Positions 10,225 through 21,273 of a stretch of 64,000 nt of DNA are shown one piece after another. Location of the stretch: contig JAHBUW010000013.1 of NCBI GenBank assembly GCA_019637875.1, positions 1 through 64,000 of the forward strand, written 5' to 3'. The stretch is from Pseudobdellovibrionaceae bacterium. Its GTDB lineage: Bacteria > Bdellovibrionota > Bdellovibrionia > Bdellovibrionales > Bdellovibrionaceae. Position 1 is the first letter of the stretch, and each line of letters opens with the position of its first letter. The position numbers and the translations under genes are program-made. The notes under the pieces are model-generated. The model was not told where the DNA came from. It saw only the letters and a program-made list of their open reading frames with translations, and did not search any database.

Positions 10225-11616
10225 TTACTTCCCAAGGCAGAACTCTTTGAAAATCTGATCGATGACCTGCTCGTCGTAACGAATTCCGAGCAGACTTTGC
10301 ACCCGAACCAGGGCTTCCTTCAAGGGCATCGCCAGAAGTTCGCGACCGATGCGGTCCCGCGCCATCCCCAAAGCCTCGTCCATGGCGGCTTTCGCCGCCG
10401 TCAAAGCTTCGAAATGACGGGCCCGCGAAATCACGACGCTTTCCCCCGCTCCCGTCGCCGAAATCCGCAAAGCCACGGACTCGCGAATCCGCTCGACCAG
10501 ATCCGCACCCGCACTGCGAACTGAACCTTGCAGTACCGGAATCGCCTCGGCGCCGGAAACAGTCGCCACCGCCGCTTCACCCAAGTCCGCCTTATTACGA
10601 AGGAAGACCAGAACATCGGGGCGTTCTCGTAAGATCCATTCCAGGTCTTTCTGATCTTCACCCACCATCACATCGGGAGCGCTGACCCAGAACACCAGAT
10701 CCGCACGGCGCAGCTGTTCGCGGACACGATCAATTCCTAGGTTTTCGACGACATCCGCGGTTTCACGAAGACCGGCGGTGTCCGTCCAACAGACCCGCAC
10801 GCCGTTCACCTCGGTCCAAGCCTCGATCGTATCGCGGGTGGTTCCCGCGATCTCGGTCACAATGGCGCGATTTTCACCCAAAACCAGGTTCAAAAGACTG
10901 GATTTGCCGACGTTCGGAGGCCCCGCGAAAACGACGCGGAAACCTTCTTCCAAAACCCGGCCACGCTCATAGCCAGCCACCAGCTGATCGATTTCGCGGG
11001 AAACCTGTTTCAGCGAAGAAATCAGCTCATCGGAAGACATCGTTTCCAAACCTTCGGTGGAAAAATCGATATCCGCTTCCAGATGCGCGAGCGTATGCAG
11101 AATCTGTTTTTCAATCGAGGCGACCTGTTGGGAAACCGCGCCGCCCAATTGCTTGAGCGCATTCGCTTTTTCAAACGGTGACTGGCTTTCGATCACGGAC
11201 AGGACGCTTTCCGCCTGCACCAGATCGAGTCGACCATTCATGAATGCGCGGTATGTGAATTCACCGGGTTCCGCCGGCAAACTTCCGGCGTGAATCAGTT
11301 CTTTTTGAATTTCGTCGATGATCACGGGGTTTCCGTGACAGGAAATTTCGACGCACTCTTCGCCCGTAAAGGAGCGCCCGCCTAAAAAAGGCGTCAACAG
11401 AACCTCATCGATGCGATGAGCTTCCATCAGCAGTGATTCAAGATGTCCGTAGTAAACTCGATGCGATTCAACTTCGGCGGGAAGGAAGGGCGCAAGTTTG
11501 CGCACCACCGAAACGGCGCCGGGACCGCTGATCCGCAGGACCGCGATTCCCGAACGCCCAAGGGGCGTCGCCAAAGCATGAATGGTTTGCGACTCCCGCA
11601 ACCGATGGTCAGCCAT
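10225..11616 (-). CDS. mnmE: tRNA modification GTPase MnmE
   Basis: GTPase that works with MnmG on tRNA U34. The 463 residues comprise an N-terminal tetrahydrofolate-binding domain, helical segments, and an inserted G domain with P-loop GPPNVGKS (232-239), the TT of GTTRDT and DTAGL (279-283). The protein ends in CLGK (460-463), the conserved Cys of the family. It lies between khpB and mnmG on the minus strand with a 20-base gap upstream. All diagnostic motifs are present. Confidence 0.97.
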   Translation of the reverse strand: MADHRLRESQTIHALATPLGRSGIAVLRISGPGAVSVVRKLAPFLPAEVESHRVYYGHLESLLMEAHRIDEVLLTPFLGGRSFTGEECVEISCHGNPVIIDEIQKELIHAGSLPAEPGEFTYRAFMNGRLDLVQAESVLSVIESQSPFEKANALKQLGGAVSQQVASIEKQILHTLAHLEADIDFSTEGLETMSSDELISSLKQVSREIDQLVAGYERGRVLEEGFRVVFAGPPNVGKSSLLNLVLGENRAIVTEIAGTTRDTIEAWTEVNGVRVCWTDTAGLRETADVVENLGIDRVREQLRRADLVFWVSAPDVMVGEDQKDLEWILRERPDVLVFLRNKADLGEAAVATVSGAEAIPVLQGSVRSAGADLVERIRESVALRISATGAGESVVISRARHFEALTAAKAAMDEALGMARDRIGRELLAMPLKEALVRVQSLLGIRYDEQVIDQIFKEFCLGK

Positions 11617-11636
11617 GGCGACTACCTAGCACATGC

Positions 11637-12200
11637 TTAAGAATCCGTCCGGCCCTCTTCGACACCCGAAGATTTGGCAGGATAGATTTTGATCTTTTTA
11701 TAAAGTCCATCGCCGATGGAGCGGCTCTTCACGCGCTCGTCGCCCGCCAGGTGCTGGTGGACGATCTTGCGGTCTTTGGGGGGCAGGGCACGGATATAGA
11801 CCGATTTCCCCTTGGAAATCGCGGTGTCCTTGAGTTTATCCGCCAGCTCGATCAGGGCCGCATTCGACTCTTCACGGTAGCCGTTGCAGTCGATCTGGAT
11901 CGAGGTTTTGTCTTCCGAGAAATTGTGCTGAACGACCCGCTGAAGGAACAGCTGGATCGAGTCGATCATTTGGCCTTCACGCTCTTTCAAAAGCTCTTCA
12001 TCGGGGCCCGAGATCTCGACGTTGATTTGCGGCTGACCTTTGTCGTCATCGCTGGATTTCACGTCGAACGAAAGATCGAAACCGCCCTTTTCGATCAAGC
12101 CTTCCATGGTCGCGCGCACGAGCTGTGCGACGTCGCCATCGGCTTGCGAACCCGTCTCTTTTTTCTTTCCGCCGAAGAGGCGGCTTAGGAATCCTGTCAT
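11637..12200 (-). CDS. khpB: KH/R3H RNA-binding protein (Jag/KhpB type)
   Basis: A 187-residue protein of the Jag/KhpB/EloR family, next to yidC as in most bacteria. After a short basic N-terminus (FLSRLFGGKKK) come a KH-like region (about 30-110, with QMIDSIQLFLQRVV) and an R3H domain at about 112-170, with the signature basic residues in LPPKDRKIVHQHL. Homologues bind RNA and influence cell-wall synthesis in Gram-positives; the role in Gram-negatives is unclear. The ATG has AAGGGGAC upstream, 19 bases after the yidC stop. The acidic C-terminus ends EEGRTDS. Confidence 0.85.
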   Translation of the reverse strand: MTGFLSRLFGGKKKETGSQADGDVAQLVRATMEGLIEKGGFDLSFDVKSSDDDKGQPQINVEISGPDEELLKEREGQMIDSIQLFLQRVVQHNFSEDKTSIQIDCNGYREESNAALIELADKLKDTAISKGKSVYIRALPPKDRKIVHQHLAGDERVKSRSIGDGLYKKIKIYPAKSSGVEEGRTDS

Positions 12201-12219
12201 TGTACGTCCCCTTTTCCTT

Positions 12220-13875
12220 TTAAACTTTTGTCACCGCAACTTTGTTCGACTTGCGATCCAGCATGAAAAGCTGCTGTTGGATCACCCCGAAGAGAGTGCT
12301 GATGAAGATATAAAGCGTCAGTCCGCTGGGCAGACCGAATGTAAACACACTGAAGATCAACGGCATCCACAACATGATCCGCGCCTGTGCGGGATCCATC
12401 GTGGTGGGCGTGATTTTTTGCTGAACGAACATCGTCACGCCCATCAAGATCGGCAGAACGAAGAAAGGGTCCTTCTGGCTCAAGTCATGAATCCAGAAGA
12501 TGAACGGCGCTTGGTAAAGTTCGATCGACTGCCCCAAAACCTGATACAGAGCGAAGAAGACGGGCATCTGCAGAAGCAGCGGCAAACAACCACCCAAGGG
12601 GTTGACCTTCTGCTCGCGCATCAGCGCCATGGTTTCGCGGTTCAAGGCTGTGGGATCTTCCTTGTAGCGAGTCCGCAGCGCTTGCAGCTGCGGCTGAATG
12701 ACCTGCATCTTCTTCATCGAACGATACGACGCCATGTTGAACGGCAGAACGATCAAACGAACCAGGACGGTCAAAATGATGATCGCCCAACCCCAGTTGC
12801 CGACCAAACCGTGGGACCACTGCAGGACTTTCAACAGCACTTTCCCGATGGGAGAGAAGAAACCGAAGTTCACGACCTTCACCAATTCCGGATTCACCTT
12901 CTCGAGAACCGCCGACGACTTGCCGCCCGCGTACGAGATCCATTTGAATTCCATGGTCGGTTGCACGGTGACCGGAGCGTAAGTCGCGATACTGCGCAAT
13001 TCACCGGTCGCCTCGGATTCCATACGCACCGAGGGCATCACGGCCGATTGATCGACCACCGCCGAAACGAAATACTGCGAGCCGATACCCCACAGATTCG
13101 CGGCTTGGTAATCGTGAGCGACGGGCTCACCGTCTTTGATATGCAGACGCTCGACCGAACCGTCGATTTCCGCGAGGAATTCTTGGTGATCCAGCGAGGG
13201 CATGAAGAAGTTGCCGCCGGTCACTTTGCGACGAGGCTCGACTTGTTTCACCGTCAGACCCTTAAAGTCCGCGGGCACGTTCTCTAAACGAACCAAAGAG
13301 TCGATTTTCGCGGTCTCGGGATCGACGGTCATCGTGTGCGTGATGACTAGGGCCCCCTGGCGAGCCTGACCGACAAAGGTCGTTTCCGACTGGCGCGCGA
13401 CGACGAAATCCAGAGGAGACGACTGACCGACAACGCCGATTTCGAAAAGACGGAAGCCTTCGACGGCGCCGAGCTTGATCTCTTGCTCTTGATGATCGCG
13501 ATACTTGCGCAGGCGGAATTTCTGCAGCCCCATCCCTTTGGAAGAGATCTCGAAGGCCACGCTTTCGTTTTCAAAACTGTGAACCGATTCGGGAGTCGAA
13601 TCGACCGCAGCCTCTTGAGCCACGGCGGCGGCACCGGCCTGCGCAGCATCGGCGGTGGGCGGACTTAAAACGCCCGTGCCCGCAACGGTTCCAGAGCCCG
13701 CGGTTTCGCCGGTCACCTCTCCAGAAGCGGCGACTTGCCCTTTGGGCTTATAATATTCGGGATATTTGTGGGTCATCCAGGCTTGCCAGCCGAAGAACAA
13801 AACCGCGCAAACCGCGACGGCCAAGATGGTCTTGTTGTCCAAGAAGTTGTTGTTGTTCTCTGGTGTCGTACTCAT
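12220..13875 (-). CDS. yidC: Membrane protein insertase YidC
   Basis: Inner-membrane insertase, 551 residues, with the Gram-negative layout. There is an N-terminal membrane segment (about 15-33), a large periplasmic beta domain (about 75-340), then the conserved five-segment core beginning near GNWGWAIIILTVLVRL and containing the cytoplasmic loop MKKMQVIQPQL. The conserved insertase arginine is probably within the LVRLIVLPF helix. The C-terminus is short and basic. The start ATG overlaps the yidD stop (13872-13875), so the two are probably translationally coupled. Confidence 0.97.
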   Translation of the reverse strand: MSTTPENNNNFLDNKTILAVAVCAVLFFGWQAWMTHKYPEYYKPKGQVAASGEVTGETAGSGTVAGTGVLSPPTADAAQAGAAAVAQEAAVDSTPESVHSFENESVAFEISSKGMGLQKFRLRKYRDHQEQEIKLGAVEGFRLFEIGVVGQSSPLDFVVARQSETTFVGQARQGALVITHTMTVDPETAKIDSLVRLENVPADFKGLTVKQVEPRRKVTGGNFFMPSLDHQEFLAEIDGSVERLHIKDGEPVAHDYQAANLWGIGSQYFVSAVVDQSAVMPSVRMESEATGELRSIATYAPVTVQPTMEFKWISYAGGKSSAVLEKVNPELVKVVNFGFFSPIGKVLLKVLQWSHGLVGNWGWAIIILTVLVRLIVLPFNMASYRSMKKMQVIQPQLQALRTRYKEDPTALNRETMALMREQKVNPLGGCLPLLLQMPVFFALYQVLGQSIELYQAPFIFWIHDLSQKDPFFVLPILMGVTMFVQQKITPTTMDPAQARIMLWMPLIFSVFTFGLPSGLTLYIFISTLFGVIQQQLFMLDRKSNKVAVTKV

Positions 13876-14141
13876 GGAGTGTCCTCAATGACTTTCGCGG
13901 TAAAAGGAACGGGATCATAACCGTAGGGTCCACCGGGACGGCAGCGCCACAGACGAATCAAAGTGAGTTTCAAGGCGGTTCCAGGAGACAAGGTGCGGAA
14001 GGCTTCTTCGGCGTAACGTGAACAGCTCGGTTCAAAACGGCAAACGCCACCCATCGACGGGGCCAGAACCACGCGATAAAACGCGATTCCCCAGAGGCCG
14101 ATCCACCGAAAGATGGACTTAGGACTCAAGCTGAAGCCCAC
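13872..14141 (-). CDS. yidD: Membrane insertion factor YidD
   Basis: A small hydrophobic/amphipathic YidD-family (DUF37) protein assisting YidC-dependent insertion. It has 89 residues from the GTG at 14141. The family signature is clear: FYRVVLAPSMGGVCRFEPSCSRYAEEAF with conserved Cys residues, then WRCRPGGPYGYDPVP. The start lies inside rnpA (23-base overlap) and has only a weak ribosome site (GTGGA), consistent with coupling to rnpA. Open reading continues upstream, but that part is the rnpA coding strand in another frame. A later start is possible. Confidence 0.92.
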   Translation of the reverse strand: MGFSLSPKSIFRWIGLWGIAFYRVVLAPSMGGVCRFEPSCSRYAEEAFRTLSPGTALKLTLIRLWRCRPGGPYGYDPVPFTAKVIEDTP

Positions 14142-14481
14142 GTGTTTTCCACTGGGATTCCAGGTCTCGCAGTTCGAGAGTGTCGTAATGTTCGCCCTTT
14201 TGTGGACGAAAGAAGAAGTGCACATCGATCGACAAGTCCTCATGCTCCCGGACTTGTTTGCGAACGATCTCACGGGCCCAACGCCGGAGGCGATTACGAA
14301 GAACGGCCTTTCCCACTTGGCGTGGAATCGAAAAGCCGTAGCGTAAATAACCAACGGTGTTCGGAACGTAAATGATCGTCAGCCAACGGCAGGAGCTCAT
14401 TTTACGACCCGATTGGCGCAGCCGCTCGAAGTCCGACTTCAGAACGAGGCTACGCCGGGGCCGCGAATTACTTGCTACCAA
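14119..14481 (-). CDS. rnpA: Ribonuclease P protein component
   Basis: Protein cofactor of RNase P, which matures tRNA 5' ends. The 120 residues include the family's FxxL-type N-terminus ([12 protein letters not shown]), a central [19 protein letters not shown] helix region and the RNR motif at 62-64. The only plausible start is the TTG at 14481, which lies 14 bases inside rpmH; I see no good ribosome site, so it may depend on rpmH translation. The 3' end overlaps yidD by 23 bases. Confidence 0.94.
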   Translation of the reverse strand: MVASNSRPRRSLVLKSDFERLRQSGRKMSSCRWLTIIYVPNTVGYLRYGFSIPRQVGKAVLRNRLRRWAREIVRKQVREHEDLSIDVHFFFRPQKGEHYDTLELRDLESQWKTRGLQLES

Positions 14482-14620
14482 CTGCGACAGTCAGACGTTT
14501 GCGACCTTTTGCACGACGACGCGAGAGAACCGCGCGACCGTCTTTAGTTGCCATGCGAGCGCGGAAACCGTGAGTGGTTTTGCGACGCTTATTGCGAGGT
14601 TGGTAAGTGCGTTTGCTCAT
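14468..14620 (-). CDS. rpmH: 50S ribosomal protein L34
   Basis: Very basic 50-residue ribosomal protein with the canonical start [13 protein letters not shown], the [11 protein letters not shown] block and the [11 protein letters not shown] ending. The ATG at 14620 has AGAGGGAG upstream. It is the first gene of the leftward run and faces dnaA divergently. It overlaps rnpA by 14 bases. Length and sequence are typical, with a few extra C-terminal residues (VAVGSK). Confidence 0.97.
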   Translation of the reverse strand: MSKRTYQPRNKRRKTTHGFRARMATKDGRAVLSRRRAKGRKRLTVAVGSK

Positions 14621-14937
14621 CTGAAGCTCCCTCTGGATGACCTCTGCAGATCATCCGTTTCGTAGTCACGTCCGGTGCTCCTCCATAGAGCTCTCTTTTG
14701 AGCGCTCGTTGGAGCGACGCCGAACCGAGATAATTTCTAGAGATTTCAATCTGTTCCGTCGTCGATGGTTTCGAACGAATAACGTCGAAAAGTTCGATCT
14801 GGAACTCAGGGCTCTAGAGGCCGGAATAAATCACAACGCATTATGAGGGTCAATAGTTGAAATACCCCCCTCACCCTGTTAGCTCCCTCCCATCCGCCAA
14901 GCAAGGTGGCCGACACGAGCAGAAGGGGGTCTTGTTC
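14621..14937. promoter_or_regulatory. Divergent rpmH/dnaA intergenic region
   Basis: About 317 bases between the start codons of rpmH (minus) and dnaA (plus). It must hold both promoters, but I could not identify convincing -35/-10 pairs. It contains no DnaA-box match. A small inverted repeat (GGATGA/TCATCC, near 14635-14656) lies before rpmH. On the minus strand a strong GGAGGAG precedes a GTG that opens a 26-codon frame (14669-14589) running into rpmH out of frame. Gene orientation flips here. Confidence 0.5.
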
Positions 14938-16338
14938 GTGGAACTGAACTCTGATTTTTGGGCATCCATCAAAAACAGTATCAAAAGCCGCAACCGGGAA
15001 AACCGGTTGATTGAGACCTTTTTGGAGCCCATCCATTATGTGGATACCGCCGAGAATTCGGGGCTTCCTAAGATGGTTTTGGGCGTTCCTTCGCCGATCC
15101 ACCAGTATTTCGTCATCGAAAACCTCCTGGAAAAGATCTATCTCGAGGTCTCGGAGTCCTATCGTTCTCCTTATGAAATCGAAGTAGTTGTCACCGGACA
15201 ACGTGCGGGCGAAGCCCCCAAGGAAAACCCTGCGGCCGTAGCCCCGGTTCAAGAGGTCATCGAGCCGCACCCGGCGCCTCGGCCCTTTGCGCCAACTCAA
15301 GGGAAGTACTTCGATTTCTTGAATCCCGAGTACACCTTCAGCACCTTCGTGGTCGGCCGCAATACCGAGTTTGCCCACGCCGCAAGCTACAACGTCGCCC
15401 GCAATCCCGGACAGGGCTATAATCCGCTGTTTATCTGCGGACCTGTCGGAATGGGTAAAACGCATCTTCTGCACGCCGTTGGTCATCAGATTCTCGAACA
15501 ATTTCCGCACCTTCGGATTAACTACTTCTCGGCTGAGCGCTTTTTGAATGAGTGTATTTCGGCGATCCGTCGCCAAGAGATGGATAAGTTCCGTCAGAAA
15601 TACCGTGAAAACTGCGACATCCTGCTGGTCGATGACGTTCAGTACATCGGCCGCGGGGAAGCGACGCAGGAAGAGTTCTTCCATATGATCAATGCGTTCA
15701 TCGAAAAGCGGAAACAGGTGGTTCTGGCTTCCGATCGAATGCCCAAAGACATCCTGAATCTGGAAGACCGGAACCGCTCACGTTTGGAGTGGGGTTTGAT
15801 CGCCGACATCCAAATGCCCGATTTGGAAACACGGGTGGCTATCCTCCGTTACAAAGCCGAGCGCATGGGCCTTCGTCTGGCTGAGGACGTGGTCAACTAC
15901 ATAGCCAGAATATCCAAACGGAGTATTCGTGAGCTGGAGGGCAACCTCAAAAAAGTGAAAATGTTCAGTGAACTTCAGGGTTTGAGCATCGACATCGAGC
16001 TCGCCAAGAAAGTCTTGAATAGTCACGAAACTCAGACCACGATTTCGCTCGAGGATATCCAAAAGCTGGTGGCGGATCATTTTAAGGTGAAGATTGCGGA
16101 CCTGAAGTCCACAACCCGCGCCAAAGTGATCGTCGTTCCCCGGCAGATCGCCATGTATCTGATCAAAAAGCATTTGGATCGTCCGCTCGTAGAAATTGGA
16201 CGCGCTTTTGGCGGCAAAGATCACACAACGGTGATGAATGCGCTGGAACGGGTCGATTTTCTACAGAATAAAGATATGGATATTAAGAATGATCTCGAGG
16301 AGTTAACGACAAGAATCCACAATATCACAGGGGTGTGA
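14938..16338 (+). CDS. dnaA: Chromosomal replication initiator DnaA
   Basis: AAA+ initiator that binds DnaA boxes and melts the origin. It has 466 residues from the GTG at 14938. Domain I is FWASIKNSIKS; the AAA+ domain has Walker A GPVGMGKT (about 168-175) and Walker B DILLVDDVQYIG; the C-terminal DNA-binding domain has the signature GRAFGGKDHTTV. The GTG has AAGGGGG 10 bases upstream, and the TTG at 14932 is a close alternative. A TTG at 14857 would add residues of no conserved character. The gene is immediately followed by clustered boxes (candidate oriC). Confidence 0.97.
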   Translation: MELNSDFWASIKNSIKSRNRENRLIETFLEPIHYVDTAENSGLPKMVLGVPSPIHQYFVIENLLEKIYLEVSESYRSPYEIEVVVTGQRAGEAPKENPAAVAPVQEVIEPHPAPRPFAPTQGKYFDFLNPEYTFSTFVVGRNTEFAHAASYNVARNPGQGYNPLFICGPVGMGKTHLLHAVGHQILEQFPHLRINYFSAERFLNECISAIRRQEMDKFRQKYRENCDILLVDDVQYIGRGEATQEEFFHMINAFIEKRKQVVLASDRMPKDILNLEDRNRSRLEWGLIADIQMPDLETRVAILRYKAERMGLRLAEDVVNYIARISKRSIRELEGNLKKVKMFSELQGLSIDIELAKKVLNSHETQTTISLEDIQKLVADHFKVKIADLKSTTRAKVIVVPRQIAMYLIKKHLDRPLVEIGRAFGGKDHTTVMNALERVDFLQNKDMDIKNDLEELTTRIHNITGV

Positions 16339-16523
16339 ATCTGCCCTGTGGAAAAACCTGTGGAAGAAGTTGAGAACTTCTTTGTGGATTCGAGTTCCCC
16401 CCAAATTTGACAGAGATTTGGGTTGGCCTCAGGTGAAACGGTCCACTAGATTCTGCGAGTGTTTTTGAAGAGTTAAGTAGAAAAATGAGTTATCCACGCC
16501 CCTACTACGACTACGAGTATTAT
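16339..16523. other. Candidate oriC (dnaA-dnaN spacer)
   Basis: Three TGTGGA-type sequences lie just after the dnaA stop at 16347-16355, 16359-16367 and 16383-16391. Read on the minus strand each fits NN(A/T)TCCACA, the box form I recall being described for Bdellovibrio bacteriovorus DnaA. Their starts are 12 and 24 bp apart, all in one orientation. A fourth near-match, TTATCCACG, is at 16490-16498 on the plus strand. Between and beyond lie AT-rich stretches (about 16451-16488 and 16517-16547) that could serve as an unwinding element. Genes diverge from this neighbourhood. The function is inferred, not shown. Confidence 0.7.
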
Positions 16524-17633
16524 ATGTATATAGAAATAGATAAGAAAGAGCTCCTCAATCTGATCGGGAAGACCCTGAACATCGTGGAGAAAAGAAACAC
16601 GATGCCCGTTCTGATGAACGTGCTCTTGGAAGCAGATGGTCAGAACCTGAAGGTGTTCGCAACAGATCTTGAGGTCAGCCTCACAGATCAGAGTCCTGCG
16701 AAAGTGAACACACCCGGTAAGGTGGCGGTCAGTGCTAAAGCTCTTTTCGATATCGCGAAAGAGTTGGGCGATGGACGTATCTCGCTGACTCGCAAAGAAA
16801 ACAACTGGCTCGAAATTCGTCAGGGTCGTTACCAATCCAAGATCGTTGGGATCAGCGCCGAAGAGTATCCGGTGTTCCCCACTTTCACCGGACAAGGTTT
16901 CGCCGAGATTCCTGGGCCCGTCCTTCGTGAGATGATCGATCGCACGGTGTACAGCGTTTCGAACGACGAAACTCGTTATCACCTGAACGGTGTTTATTTC
17001 GAACAAAAAGGCGATGCGGGTTACACGATGGTCGCGACCGACGGTCACCGTTTGAGCCTGATCCAAAAGAAGTTGCCGGCACAAAAGCTCATGACTCAAG
17101 GTCAGGGCGTGATCATTCCCCGTAAGGGTTTGAACGAAATCAAAAAATTGCTGGATAGCTTGGAAGGTCCGTTCGAAGTCGCGATCGAAGGTTCGCAGAT
17201 GATTCTGCGCAACTCGAACACGACGTTGATGATTCGTTTGATCGAAGGGAAATATCCCAACTATTCACAGTTTATTCCACAGAACCTGAAAAAGAAGATC
17301 ACGATTCATCGCGACTCTTTCCTGACTTCGTTGAAACGCGTTTCGCTTTTGGCGAATCAAAAATCGAAAGCGATCACGCTCTCGATCGCTGACGGCAAAA
17401 TGGAAATCGCTTCGAACAATCCCGAGCTCGGTGATGCGAAGGAAGAAATCGAAGTCGAATACGCGGGACAAGATCTGCGGATCGGTTTCAACGCGAAGTA
17501 CATCCAGGATGTGCTGACCGCGATGACCGAAGAAAAAGTCGATTTCGAAATCAACGATCAGCTTTCGCCCGGATTGATCCGTCCGCACAATGATCCCGCC
17601 TACACGTGCGTGGTCATGCCCATGCGGATTTGA
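16524..17633 (+). CDS. dnaN: DNA polymerase III sliding clamp (beta)
   Basis: Ring-shaped processivity clamp, 369 residues from the ATG at 16524, matching the family N-terminus (MYIEIDKKELLNLIGKTLNIV). Three clamp domains are evident, with TRYHLNGVYFE and TDGHRLS in the middle one and the C-terminal VVMPMRI that lines the peptide-binding pocket. An in-frame ATG at 16485 would add the Tyr-rich MSYPRPYYDYEYY and would place the DnaA-box-like TTATCCACG inside the gene. Neither start has a strong ribosome site. recF follows by 13 bases. Confidence 0.95.
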   Translation: MYIEIDKKELLNLIGKTLNIVEKRNTMPVLMNVLLEADGQNLKVFATDLEVSLTDQSPAKVNTPGKVAVSAKALFDIAKELGDGRISLTRKENNWLEIRQGRYQSKIVGISAEEYPVFPTFTGQGFAEIPGPVLREMIDRTVYSVSNDETRYHLNGVYFEQKGDAGYTMVATDGHRLSLIQKKLPAQKLMTQGQGVIIPRKGLNEIKKLLDSLEGPFEVAIEGSQMILRNSNTTLMIRLIEGKYPNYSQFIPQNLKKKITIHRDSFLTSLKRVSLLANQKSKAITLSIADGKMEIASNNPELGDAKEEIEVEYAGQDLRIGFNAKYIQDVLTAMTEEKVDFEINDQLSPGLIRPHNDPAYTCVVMPMRI

Positions 17634-17646
17634 TCGGTAACGGGCA

Positions 17647-21262
<3,616 letters not shown>

Positions 21263-21273
21263 GGAGCAAGCTC

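Noticed and set aside
14857-14937. TTG-initiated N-terminal extension of dnaA
   Set aside because: The added residues (Pro/Ser/Gln-rich) look unlike DnaA domain I, and the GTG at 14938 sits next to the conserved FWASIK start with a ribosome site.
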